From contig JAODUP010000275.1 in assembly GCA_025642065.1 (NCBI GenBank), forward strand, positions 365,001 to 429,000: DNA of 64,000 nucleotides, written 5' to 3'. This document shows, in pieces, positions 1-13,520 of this stretch. Source of the stretch: Paralvinella palmiformis. Taxonomy: Eukaryota > Annelida > Polychaeta > Terebellida > Alvinellidae. How positions within the stretch are numbered: the first letter of the stretch is position 1; each line of letters opens with the position of its first letter. The position numbers and the translations under genes were made by a program. Under the pieces are notes generated by a model. It was not told where the DNA came from. It did not search any database and saw only the letters and a program-made list of their open reading frames with translations.

Positions 1-210
1 CATCACATTCTGAATACTGATATTCTTAATTGGATTCAGTAACGTGTGTTCCTCATGAACCAACACATAAAAGTAAACACTTTATTAGTCACGAAATACA
101 TCAGCAGAGTGAGAAGATTCAGGGCTTGCTTCAGCATTACTAGACATGTTGACGGCATAGTGACACTGTCGACTGTGTTTCTAACAAGAACATGCGTTGT
201 TTATATAACA

Positions 211-250
211 TTTTATCACCTTAAGCTGCATTTTATCACCTTAAGCTGCA
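211..250. repeat. Perfect 20-bp tandem duplication
   Basis: The 20-base unit at 211-230 (begins TTTTATCACC, ends AAGCTGCA) is repeated without change at 231-250. This is a simple local duplication with no gene context. Confidence 0.95.
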
Positions 251-533
251 GCCGGACTGGTGTCTTTCCCTGTTTTCTCACGTTTGAACTTGTGAAGGAC
301 CCAACCACACTTTGTTGTGTTAATAACGTTCCCAACTCAAGCTTACACCTGATGCTAGAAAAGTTGATTGGAATATCTGTTGGAGTCTGGATTGGGCGGT
401 AGCGTTTATGGAGGTAATTATGTATGTTGAATTAGATAATATCTTAATTACTACTAATGATCGTATCTCTCTGCAACCTTAGAAGATTATTAAAGTTTGA
501 TGGTCAGACTGTAAAATTATGTAGTCGTGTCTA

Positions 534-765
534 AGTTTGAACAACCCAGCCTATTTGTTGTACTATTGCGCCTGGTCACAAAATTCTGCCCCAATGTGGA
601 CGGTGAGGCACTCAAAGACGAGTTCGAGGACCTCCAGCTCCTCCGAGATGAAGACAGCAATGGGGGTAGTGCGTTTTCCATCCATAGTGACACTGTTTAC
701 GGCACTGCTAGATCTTCCCTACATCAACACCGACTGCAGAAGCAACCTTAATTACATATAGATCT
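534..765 (+). pseudogene. Possible hAT-type transposase C-terminal fragment
   Basis: Two overlapping plus-strand frames carry the parts expected near the C-terminus of hAT-like (ZNF862/ZMYM-type) transposases. A frame starting at 527 reads EALKDEFEDLQLL. After a frame change, the next reads VRFPSIVTLFTALLDLPYIN, resembling the family's hydrophobic dimerisation segment that normally precedes an S/NAD-ER motif. The frameshift and short length make it a dead fragment. The match is by pattern only, so a chance resemblance is possible. Confidence 0.4.
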
Positions 766-797
766 CGGTGTCTGATTTTAAATGCATATAACTATTG

Positions 798-799
<2 letters not shown>

Positions 800-842
<43 letters not shown>
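800..842. repeat. (TA)n microsatellite
   Basis: An uninterrupted alternating TA tract of about 43 bases. Confidence 0.97.
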
Positions 843-845
<3 letters not shown>

Positions 846-1482
846 ATTTAGAGCTCCGTTCCTGTAATTCTCTTCGGTGACCAAAGAGGACCGGATCCGT
901 ATATTTTAGGGATTTAAGTTACTATAATAGTCTTGTAAATGTTGGGTAGACTAATTTTTGTTAATCATTGTGAAATGTGGTTTGTTTCTGTGTACGGATG
1001 TTGCAATATTAGTTTGTAACGTGAGGTTTCCGTTCATGAATTTCTCCCACCATCTTCGAAAAAAACTGAGTGCGGCTTGGACGCGTTATATCCAACCAAC
1101 ACCATAAAAATGGCGCTGCACCAACACATCACACATATTATGTAGTGAACATTGTTTTGTTGACAACTACTAGAACAAAATGCAACATATGACATGGGAC
1201 AGGCGAAGAAACTAATTTTGAAAAAAGACGATCAGCCATCACATCACGAGAGATTCAATCAAATAATCTTCGATTTCTGAATCGTCTTCCTCCGACTCGA
1301 AAAGATACGGCTGTATATCACATGAATCAGGCCCGTCACAACTATCATACTCATCTTTCAACATACAATAACGGAAATGCTCAACATCAAAATTGCCCTA
1401 TAAATCTACGAATCAGAATTGATACGATGAAAAACCTACGGTGACGTCACAACTGCCGATTGCATTCACTAGATGGCACAGC

Positions 1483-1483
<1 letters not shown>

Positions 1484-1538
<55 letters not shown>
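1484..1538. repeat. Compound (TA)n(CA)n microsatellite
   Basis: A TA tract passes directly into a CA tract. The open frame across it is only the translated repeat. Confidence 0.97.
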
Positions 1539-1539
<1 letters not shown>

Positions 1540-1794
1540 AAGTCATACTGAAGTTATATCAAATCAAGGTTTGGATAAAAACGAGAGTGTATACGAAGGC
1601 AAAATGTGTGATATGTCATAACTTGTTTCACCCCCAAATCACTTTTCGGTTCAATGTGACCTCTATGACAGTTGATGTCACACTACTTGTGCTGATGTGC
1701 AAGACACCCAATCAGTTCATTTGCATCATTTGTAAGGTTTAATTTGGAAAACGTGTTTATAACGTACATATGGTACATCGTCTGAATAGTGTTC

Positions 1795-1836
<42 letters not shown>
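1795..1836. repeat. Compound (TA)n(GT)n microsatellite
   Basis: Alternating TA then GT, the mirror type of the tract near 1.5 kb. Confidence 0.95.
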
Positions 1837-2296
1837 TGCATTGTAATATTTATTACAAATCAGGATTATCGAAGTAGTGTTTCACACGTTGCATTACCAC
1901 AGTGCTCACTTTGGGCACCGAGTTAATGCTTTCCCTATTTGACTGCATCGGCATTTCTTTACTCGTGAACTGAGCTTTAATTTGAGTTCTGTATATTGTA
2001 ATATATTAGGGGTGTATGTGAAACTTAGCAAAAATAGGTTTATAGCTCAACAGAAACATAATACTACATTTATTTATGCCATTACGTCTGGATTTTATTT
2101 ACTTCCTAAAGGACTCCTTCTAGGGTAAGATTACTTTCACATTATTATAATGTACTTTACATCTTTATATATAAATCTTATTGGAATTATTATGTTTTCT
2201 AAATATTATGTATTATTATGTGTGCTAAATACATGTTTAATTGGCATGTAACTTCATGTATTTGCTAGCTTTGAAATGATGCTATGTAGTTTATTG

Positions 2297-2298
<2 letters not shown>

Positions 2299-2330
<32 letters not shown>
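2299..2330. repeat. (TA)n microsatellite
   Basis: Alternating TA tract of about 32 bases in AT-rich intergenic DNA. Confidence 0.95.
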
Positions 2331-2334
<4 letters not shown>

Positions 2335-5300
2335 CAGTATATATCAATGTTTATGCTACGCTGAATGAGTACATATATGATGTAATTGTGATGTGGAATG
2401 TTATATTTTGTCTACATTTGTCTCTATTTACGGACAATAAATAGTATATACTAACTGCTGTCGTATTTGAGGAATGGCAACATTAGCTATCACACCGGCA
2501 ACATAATATATATATATATATATTAAGGGAGGGATAAATTAAGTTTTTTTGCGCGTTACTGAATAATAAATAAGGGGATTGTACAGAAGTGCCAAAAATA
2601 ACAAGGTACAAAATGTTTAGGAAAAAAGTCACTTGTTCTGACGTCAGGTAGCACAAGGATTATGTAGCCATCTCGAGCTGGACCAAGTCGGATCACAGAC
2701 ATAGCCATCATCGTGACCTTAATTCCTCCGTTGTCCAACCAACTAATTACTAGTAACTGACCCCGTTGTTGGTTCACTTATATAAAACTGACAGCTCGGT
2801 AGATACTTCTTTTTACAATGGTACAAAATAATCTTCATAAGGAATTTAACTATATAGTTTTCTCTAGCCATTTCAGTAACACATGAGACTGTTTGGATCA
2901 ACCATAATGTAATATTAGTAAATACCTTTTTGTTACGAAAATACTTGTTTAGCTGATCCCCGTTTTAGGCGTTTACATATAGTTATAACTGGGTAATAAA
3001 AATTTAAAACAGCTCGTACAAGTAACGTCCGATTTCAGGAGCACCCGGTCTGCGTCTGGCTTCAAAATGGCGTTGCCGACAGACCAATAATAGTCTATTA
3101 ATCAGCTCTGTGAACTAAATTATTTTATATATGGTTGATATTATTCATATTTTGACATCATTTATAATTTTGTGTGAGCATATATTTGTAACTGTATTAG
3201 TCCTGAAACGTTTGCGTTAAGGCTTACTGTACCTTTAATTGTGATAGTTACAAGAATTGTCTAAACTACAAAACCTCCATCTGGCCGACTTGTTTCAATT
3301 TGGGGAGCGGCTGTGTGGTATCGTGAAATTAAGAGCCATTTTAGAAGAAATATCAGATTTATCGATGTTGGACAAATACACGATTTAAATCAAATGCTAC
3401 ATTTAATGATCAGTAGATTTATTTTTAAAAAGCACCAAGCTAGCTACTGGAAAAGTTGTATTCCAGAAAATTACCGAACCATTTATTTTTGTAATACGAC
3501 CACACACGCGCAAACACGCTCAGAATTCTTTCCCATACGAAAAATCGAAATACAAGATAATTATATTACAGTGTCATTTATTATCACACACACACACACA
3601 CATATTCAGACTACATATAGACATACTCCTGTATTTTAGAGGCTCTAACGTATCGATTTTTGATAAGATAAATATTACAAATTGCACATCTAATACAATG
3701 TGTGATAAAAATTGACCAAACCAACAGTAAAATCCTGATAGAAATCTTTAATATACAGTCAACAAATGATGTCTCGTTTCTGACACAATCACGTCGGTAC
3801 TGCCCAACATAAAATGTCATGTCAACGTATTCGTCACCTAACAATTTTACGTGGAAAATCCTGACTAGTCATCATTTAACAAAACTATACATATATCATA
3901 TATAGTAACAATTTGAATATATGTCAAAGACAATAATGCCACCATTAATTTTAAGAATTAGCAACTGCAACTTGGAAATATATAATTATCAGAAACAGTT
4001 CATAGATGTGCTTAGAGATGAATCCTGAAGTAAATAAAGAATAGTTTCAAATGACTACAGTAACACTACCAATCAACCATGATTCTCAATAAAAAACGAG
4101 ATTGAGATTAAAAATTAGCTAAAACAATCACTATTGATAAATACATAATTACTGACATTCACAGAAGTGTATAAATGTGAATACGAATTTTTGTTTAAAA
4201 TATACTAAAAATACTCATTTCTCTTGATGACAATTGGCTAAAATATACTCTACTGGTGTTGCCTTCCTATCTAATTGTCTACTTTTTGGGACTGGGACTG
4301 AATCGGTGACAAACTCGTAACTTAGCTAGTATGGGTCACTTCAATAGAGTGTAAATACTACTGCTATCATGACACACGAATCCCACAATATTAATTATCA
4401 ACTCATTAATACTGTTTTTCTAATTATGTAGTTCTGGCAAACACAAACAGATCAACTGAAGTTGGTTTGTACTGGACATATACTATGAACAGTTACAGGC
4501 TCTAACAAAGTCAATTTCACAAAGTAAGATACGATAAGCCAGAATAATATATAATACAAACATAGAATAATTCTATGTTATGGTGTGTGTTTGGTGAAGT
4601 TAGTACTTAGTTAATGTCAGAAATGAATCGAGCAAATCAAATATGATTAGAAAAAATATACGAAGCACAAAATACTCGTGATGCCCAGCACTGGAACACA
4701 AAAACAAACGGCAAAATTGGACACAAAACGACGCAGTTTTATGACTGTTAAGGCATATGAACATGCACCGATAGTCACGAAAATAGGACTCAGTTACATA
4801 CACAGAGAAAATATTTCCGTTTTAAATATAATCTTCTGTGATACACCTCCACATAAACACATGTAGTTAACTTCTCATTCTATGTATTAACCTAAATAAA
4901 TCTATCGTCTCTCAATCTATTAAGCACGTTCATCATGCCAGTGATAAGAAATAATGTTGGATCCATATAGTGTCCTGCTCGTATAAACAAACTCCTTTTA
5001 AAACCTCAACAACAAACCAGATGTCTGATTCAACCCATACATCTGATTAATTCCACTATTTAGCTAATATTAATCATCATGATGAACTGGATCAACAGCT
5101 ACAATCCCCACATTCAGTGGATTTGTACAACTGCTGACGTTGTTCAGTATAAATATGGGATAAAAACAGTGTAGGCAATATTTAATAGTGATAATTAAAT
5201 ACACGTAGAATAGGAATGATTACGTTTAAATTCCAGGTAGAAGCAGTCTGTTTTCAAACAACTACAAGCAATCAGGCTGCAACAAAGAAAACCATAAGTG

Positions 5301-6543
5301 TAACTAGAGCAAAAATGTAGCCGATGTAAGAAAGGTATCCCAAATATTTTATCCCCAAATTATGCCCAGCATTTATAAACATTACTAAAGTGCATGCAAT
5401 AACATTACTACATAGTTTGTGTACAACAAGGAAGTCGTCACTGACTATTATCACTCTAAATGTGTGAGCTGTGACATCAGTCAGTGTAGTCAACATGTCA
5501 CTTCTAACACTTTATGAAGCCCGAGTTACACTAGCCAGCAGATATTCAATCTTTGGCACAAAACGAAATATTTGGAATGTATCTCTAGAACTTTGATACT
5601 AATAAAGTGGAGTATTATTGGTCTGTATAAACAAAGAAGTGCTAAAGTTTTCTGTGCAAAGGTTAATACTAACAATGCCTTCATAAGCTTCTTGCGTGAA
5701 CAGTCCACTTTTATATAAAGTAATTTAATTCTAAGTACACTAATTAACCTGCTCTATTTTGTAATGAGGCTATGCAAAATGAAGTCGGCCACCAGAGCTG
5801 AGGATATTATATTCATAGCTGATAGCAGTGTTTGATTGTTTGTTTGCTGTAAAGCAAGGGGCAGGACATTGGCAATTAGCACTCTGAGAATGAACTATAA
5901 ACAGTGAGCACAAAGTGATTGCTAACAAACACGCACACACCAAGTAGGTTTTCAGTGGTGGCTGCATAGCTATAATATTATACAGTGTTCAGAGTTTTAG
6001 GTTCCAACACCATAGATCATATGACTATCAGTAAACATAACATCCTACACTGATATAACACACTCCTACCTGTTGAAGGGGCTTCATATCAGTAATTGGA
6101 AACTTTGCACTCGCATTAAAAATTAGACCAATATAAAATAGCAAGTGATTTTTGCATGTAAATAAATCTCATGGCACAGAAGGCAGTATTGAGTTGGGAC
6201 GTGATGTTTGGCTAAAACATTCCAACATCACATCCATAATATAACACAATATGGATAGGTCTGGAAACACATCACAATATACCATTATCGTCAAAACATG
6301 AAAGATACCGCTGTAGGCCGTAAAATAATCTAATTTCCTGTTAAGGGACTTTTTTGACTCCAATATGCAGATATGTGTGTACAGGGAGAAAGATGGAAAA
6401 ATATAGGCCATACTGACATTAAAAGCATACGTTTATTATGTTCTATTTTAATAATTATTTTAAAAGGTCTTTAAAATACAGAACCATAAATATTTTCAGT
6501 GCACTGAAACAAGATAAATGTGAGTTCTCAGCATTTACCTCAG

Positions 6544-6593
6544 TGTGTGTGTGTCTGTCTGTGTGTGTGTGTGTGTATGTGTGTGTGTGTGTG
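6544..6593. repeat. (GT)n microsatellite, interrupted
   Basis: GT repeats interrupted by CTGTCT and AT steps, about 270 bp beyond the reductase stop codon and therefore possibly in its 3' UTR. Confidence 0.93.
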
Positions 6594-6776
6594 GTAGACC
6601 CCCACCCATTTCTTTAGGAACAAATTAAATTATACTCCACATCATAAATTAACTACACATTACTTAAGTTCGTTGCAAATAGCATTATATAAAAAGTAGA
6701 CAATGATATTCCATGTAAGATGTCATTAAGAGAAGGCATATCATTGGTCAACAAATATGAGAATGGATCTCATTAA

Positions 6777-6782
6777 TTTATT
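6777..6782 (-). promoter_or_regulatory. Candidate poly(A) signal of the reductase
   Basis: TTTATT on the plus strand gives AATAAA on the minus strand, about 80 bases after the TAA stop. It is the first such hexamer downstream. In AT-rich DNA this hexamer is common by chance, so the call is weak. Confidence 0.3.
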
Positions 6783-6861
6783 TCAAAAACAACATTGACT
6801 AATAGGTAAGTCATCATGCACTACCAATGAGAAGCATGCTAAAGACATGAATGATGACTGG

Positions 6862-7027
6862 TTACTTCTGTGATATGGTGCTGGTGATTTTGAAGAAACG
6901 AACAAACTTGAAGACAAGGCTCATGATGAAATACCAAGAGTTGCGTGCCAAGTTTGAGCGAGCTATCAGCAATCGCCATAGTATAACCAACAGCATGGTG
7001 TTGAACATGTAACGGATGTTGCGCAAC
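6862..7027 (-). CDS. FAR1: FAR exon 11 (C-terminus)
   Basis: Codes residues 463-517 and TAA. LRNIRYMFNTMLLVILWRLL starts a long hydrophobic and basic tail that in vertebrate FARs anchors the protein in the peroxisomal membrane. Confidence 0.95.
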
Positions 7028-7251
7028 CTGAAAAATATATCATCAATAATTCAGTGTAAAAAGGACCAAAGGCTGTCTTTTTTTAACATACACATATGGA
7101 TGTAATTTTAATTGGGTTATATTTTACACAGTATTATATGTAAGATTTAAATTCAGTATTTATGATTTACTGAAATAGAAATGTCCATGTATCACTAATG
7201 TTTGTATTTCTATATTTTCAAGTGTCTCTCTCTCTCTCTCTCTCACACACA

Positions 7252-7284
<33 letters not shown>

Positions 7285-8638
7285 ACAATACATGCTGATT
7301 TTATGATAATAACTAAACATCATTCTGTATATATCATATACACAGTAAAGAGATGAGTAGACACAATCAGCAACAACTGTTTAGAAGTTTCTACTTCTGC
7401 TAATTTTGATTGACAAGTCAAATCTTACTTCCTGAGATGTGCTCGTGCAGCTGGCAAACCATTCAGGTCCTCCTTCAGTATAAACGTCTTAGTACCAAGA
7501 CAGCTGTTCTCCATGTATGTTGGCCAGTGGATGGCATGACAGTCCAAATAGAATACCTAAAAACATCAATCACATTTATACATAAAAACAACCCATTATC
7601 ACACATTATGATGCAGTTTTAAACAGTTGACATTAACATCAATATAGGATGTTTTTTTTACTAGATGTGAAGGATGGGGGTTACAATGTCTCATCAAGTA
7701 GTATATCACAAGCTCCAAGTTCAAATCCACACTGGTTAACAAAATTTAGTAGACTTTATAACAAGATAGATGACCAAAAACTGTACACACAAAAATGCAA
7801 TAACAGCAGTATACTTCTGTTAAAGTTGATGTTAGCCATAGACTGTAAAGGTCCCTGTAGATGTCAGTCTTTAGAACAAGTAATGCCAGGACAGTCTTAG
7901 ACATGGCTAATGTTAAGTCAGTGAGAACAGTTTTTCAGTACAAATGTCTAATCCTCTAATGGGATAACTGGTAGTGTGGTTGGTCACAGATCTATAGCAC
8001 CTGGGTTCAAAGCCTGGATGGCCTATGTCAGAAGGGTGTTTCATGTTTCACCTCACTACTCTACTGAATTAATTCGTTACAACAAAATACTCTCTGAGGA
8101 TATAAAACGCTCTGGTTGTGATCACCCTCAAAGTAATTCTGATACATCTTTCCATATTACTCCTCTGTAAGTCGAAGTGGATGAGGTATGATCATCAACT
8201 CAATAAACAGTGCAAACATCCTTATATAATATAAAAAAAATTAATTAAGAAGTACAACCTACTCTGTTCCCATCACACAAAAACAACACTGCTAGAGTTT
8301 GTGAACTGGGATACATGTAAAATGTTATAACTTCTGACCTTTTGATCTTCTGGAGACATCTTGCTACTCAGCATGGCCATGTTATTATAGGTCCACTTCC
8401 ACTCATGACTCGTGAAGTATTTCAGTGAGCCCATTGTTTTGTGAAGCTTTGTATACAGGTTGACGATCCTGTAAATAAAACAGAACAATGCTACTTATTA
8501 ATAATGATCTATATCATATTGAGATAACAAATTGTTCAACAACTTTAGAGTGCTTCAATAACTGTGTGAAATAAAAATCAGATTAATGTATATTGTTAAT
8601 CATAGCATCAAACAATCTGGTATTAAACTAAATCAGTT

Positions 8639-8681
<43 letters not shown>

Positions 8682-11600
8682 GTGTATGTGTGTTAAATAG
8701 TGGTACTGGTAAAGATAACATTTGGGTATTTTAGAGGAAATTTGTGCATCACATCAACTTTACCAGTAAGAGCTTGTTGTGTATGCACTTAAATAAAATA
8801 AAATAACAAAACAGAAATTCCTTATCATAAAACCAAAAGGAAATATAATGTAACACAACTCGGTGACAATATCACTACGGAATGTAAATAAACATAAACA
8901 AAACTATTCACGGTAATATCAATAAGAAAGATTTATTTTTATGCATCAGTAATATGGGATATTGTTTTATAAACAAACAATGGCTTGTGAAAAATAACAA
9001 CAATGAACAGGGGTTTAATTTAATAGGATGCAATGAGTAATGTGGAGGTGAGTGTTATGTTTAACATCAGTGTTGGTTACATCTGGGATACATCATTCAT
9101 AGCTGACTCCCTGCAACACGAGATGATCAGATGTAACATCCCACAGGCACAGGGCATACTGAGATTCAAATCCACGACTCAAAAGGCCTACAGCATAATA
9201 TTACTGGGAAGTGAGCCATATAATTTAGTATTATTTTATTAACTCATGAATTAAGATTTAAGCAGAATATGACAAAAACACTAAACAAAACGGTCAATAC
9301 TGTTAGTGTGTATTTCTAACCTGTACTGGGGTTATTAAGTGATGATGATTTCTAACTCGTGAACAAAATAATTCTCATAACACATTTACCTGACCATCCT
9401 GAGTGTAAAATATATATAAATAGTGTACAGGTAATATATACAACTATGAAATGTAAGATGATGATTGTAAACTGTTAGGAAGCATAACACTGCATTTATT
9501 AACTGGAATGAGCCTGAAGGTTCATTAATAACTAATTATTTTTTTATCATCATCATCATTATTGTTATTAAAAGACAGTTTTATTACCATATACAATACT
9601 CTATGCATTCTTATCAACAATATGACACCATTCTCCTTTCAAATGTTCCTAATCTTACACAGTATGGAGTGAGAACCCTTATTTATTATCACAGAACTCA
9701 GATTTATGATACTTTAACTGCATATTTACATATACGTAGGAACACGCATGTACGCACACACCTGCATAACATCTACATACCTGGGTTTCTTTCCCATAAT
9801 CATATATCCCATATCTACCATATAGGCAGGTATCAGATGACTAACTAGTACCCAACAGTCATGGAGAAAACTGTAACACAAGGAAACAACAACTATAATA
9901 TAATATTACAGCTACCTGTTAAACATACGACAGTTTATTTGGTTGTTTGAATGATCTTTCAGTGAAAACTATGAATTATATCTAACAGTCTATATAGTTC
10001 TTACCTGTTTGGTGTAAATACTCTGACTTTTGGACGTCGGTAGCAAGCATCTAAAGGATATCGCTTGAAGTAGTTTCCAACCATGTTTTCTTAAATTAAA
10101 AAAATATGAAAATTACTATATTCTTTCTCACCACAAAATCACAGGTCAGTTGCCTTCCTAATTAAATTATTCATTAGTTCCACCGATGAGGAAAAAAACA
10201 ATTAATTCTTGTTCTTGGATAAGATAACAGATGTTACTTCCAGTTGTCTTATCAGTTTTATGCTGGGTGTAGTACTATAATAATGAGTGATAATAATATA
10301 AAACAAAACAAAGCAACAATTCAAACTTTCACAGAAAAGAAGCACAGTTATTAGTAGTTATTGTAAATCCACAAACAATGAAATAGTAATAACTATCAGA
10401 CATGGGGTCAATTCCAATTCCACAATTGGAATTGATTATTTAAAAAAATGGAACTGGAATTGATAAATTTTGAATTGGAATTTCCAACAAAATAATTAAA
10501 TCCACAAATTAATTTACCATTTAATTTTTTAATTCAGAAATATTTCTTCCATGACAATCCTACTTGGAATATAAACTACTCAGAGTAGGTACTCAGAGTA
10601 CCCATCCATGGTAAGAAGTAGTAGATAAAAAAGAGTTAGTAAAAAAACAGAACTGGAATTGAAAAATTTGGAATTGAATTAGAATTGACCAAATGGAATT
10701 GAGTACAACTGGAATTGACCAAATGGAATTGACCCAATGTCTAATAGCTATATTAATCACATCATCCTCAATAATTAAAGATAATTTAAATAGTAATAGA
10801 TCAGTTAATACCCCTCCCCCGCTAGGATGAACTAGTGTAATCTATGTTAAATGTGGACATTGCTCAAAAAAGAGAACATGTGGAATTAATCTAGGCGGAT
10901 GTTAAAGAAAAATATTTCAAGGATTACTGTTTCATATTCCTTTAAGTTTAAAGTCTCTTTAAGGCAACTGGTCAAAATTAAGAATTTTCCTACAAATAAG
11001 TTTATTTATTTAATATTTTGTTATTCAGTACTGTTATAGACTGAGAGATGAAAGAAAAACAGACTGATGTTATCATATTAAAAGAGAGAAACATTAACTA
11101 CCTATTTCACCCCAAGTAAAAGGGTTCTGGCTTCCGGTGGTCACATGATAAACGAGAGGCTCTCGTGGTTTTTCTGTCGCTGTATACCAGCCAACTGATA
11201 TGATGGTATTAACTGGTAGATCCAATGGTACCAGGTCAGCCACTGCAGTGCTATCGCCAACCATTGATCTTAGGAATCCTTTACCCGTCTGTAACAGAGA
11301 ACGGATCTCTCAGGACATGATATAAGAGGAAGAGAGAAGATCTTTTTGTATCTCCAATCGTATAACAGTTTAACAAAAATTAACTGATCCAACAATTTTC
11401 AATTATCTTATTACTGATAAATATATAACTATCAGTTCTTAATGGATCAATTGCCAGTTCAGGTAGTTTTCCCAACTGTTCCATTGGTGCAGCACTGTTT
11501 TCACAATATCCAGTGAGGTTGGCCAACATACAAATCCTATGAGTTCAATCTAGTATGGAATAGACTGGCTCCAAATATGGGGAAAAACATAAGTCTGAAA

Positions 11601-12536
11601 ACCTGAGTTTTACCAAGAATACTCCTGCGACCCTGTTTATAATGGAAATTATATACATGGGACATCACGCAGATGGTGGACAACCATATTTGTTTACAAT
11701 TTTTAATCACCTGCTAACATCACTGACATGCACTTAAAATGAAATACATTTTCTATTAGCTTAAATGATATTCCATCCAAAAACAAGTCAATCACAAACA
11801 AGTTTTGGTAATTGGGAGTAACTGGCGGATTATTAGAAGACGTTTTCAGTGTTGTTGATCCATCAGCCTGTCAAACCACATGCCCCCTAGAGGGGCTTGT
11901 TAGAGACAGTTTAGCAAGGGATCATATACAATATATATTCAGACATAATTTCCATTTATACTGGTATGTTTTCCCTGCTGGTCAACATTGAGCAACGAAG
12001 ATGACAAACATGATCCAACACACACATGTGGATGTCTGCCAATGCCATTTATCATGACTCATCATAGCAAATGACAACCAGTCTGAGTCACTTATCTTGT
12101 TTACATGCCTTTTTAACTTACTGTTTTGATGTTTTAAGATTTTTCATGATAAAATTGCCAAGTTTACTGGTACAGTGTAATGCGTATCTGGTTGATATCA
12201 GTTTTCTCAAAAAGGGGTATATTTTTTTCTACATGTACATATTGGTGTCTGGATAGGTTTGGGAAGTGAAGTGCCAGAGATTGACCTCCCCGGAAGTTGG
12301 GACAGTGCCCCCAACGAATGTTTGTCCAGATTAGACAGCTGAGCCATTAAGTAGCCACCAATTAAGCAAAGTTTTGATTAATCAGAATAACAATAAATCT
12401 CTCAATATAGATTTCAATATGGTGGTTAAGCGGTTGACTCTCAGTGAATGGCTTCGTAACTTTGTCTCCTTAATAAAGTGGTGAATTGTCGGTTAATAAT
12501 GCCAACACAGCTTTCAATCATTTCAGCATATTTCTT

Positions 12537-12567
<31 letters not shown>

Positions 12568-13472
12568 GCACCAATGAACAAGCATTACTTACTGCTATAT
12601 ATAAGCTGCTGGGTCCATTGAAGTTGTCTACCCAGCCCTAAAGAATAACAAAACAGAATAAAAATTGAGATTACATTTAGATATAAACATTCCATTTTAT
12701 TACAATTGTAACTCTAACCAAATTGTCTTGTTCAATTAGTATCAATCAGACTCGTTATAAAACATCAAAACATGTTATGGTATCTTGGAGATTACAGAAA
12801 TTGAGGAAATAATCTTAGACTCTAGTAGACATCATAACACTATTTATCTTAGATAAATAACTTTATTTATATGTAAAACCCGAAGTAAAAAATATATTTG
12901 ATGGAATTTGGTGATGAACAAATAAAAAATGATAATGGAAGAAATGTATATAAGAATAGTATAAGAATAGTATGTATCAACAATTGTCATATAAACTCAT
13001 CACAACATCATTTTTGTCTGATCAGTCTATAGCAAAAGGCTGTCAGATGCCTATTTATTTTTTTGTGCGAAAAAAGTCAAATGGCAAAAATAAGTCAGGT
13101 ATGACGAGACAAAAATAGACGTCATTTCTTAAGTCAATTAGATGATCAGAGATAATAACGGAAAATGAATAACATTACGACGTTTACATTGAATGGATTC
13201 CACGTCTTTTGGTTCTCTTGTGTTAACTTCATCTTTGAAATCTATTATAGTAGTTTCTAAATAGTTCCTAAATGGATATTTCTAATTGTCCCAGGTAAAA
13301 TATATATAAGTAATTTTATTTAAATTAATTTGATCTGTATTTCATGAATGATTCTTTTGGTGTAATGTTGTTAATAATTCAATATTAAACTTAAAGGAAA
13401 AAAACGAAGTAAGTATTTTTTGGTGAGTGTTCCTATGATAAATGATGGTTTGCCACTCATGTATGTATGCAT

Positions 13473-13520
<48 letters not shown>

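Larger units (their letters stand above)
1..6861. other. Intergenic region left of the reductase gene
   Basis: No coding exon with credible splice sites was recognised here on either strand. The open frames are short, AT-rich and unlike any family I know. Visible content is a possible hAT transposase scrap near 534-765, a 20-bp tandem duplication at 211-250 and several (TA)n, (CA)n and (GT)n tracts. The part nearest 6861 must include the 3' UTR of the minus-strand reductase, but its end is not certain. Confidence 0.6.

Noticed and set aside
1473..1742. An 89-codon frame rich in YIYIYI and HTHTHT.
   Set aside because: It is the translation of a (TA)n(CA)n microsatellite; the same applies to 13420-13698, 21864-22076 and the start of the 62119-62448 frame.
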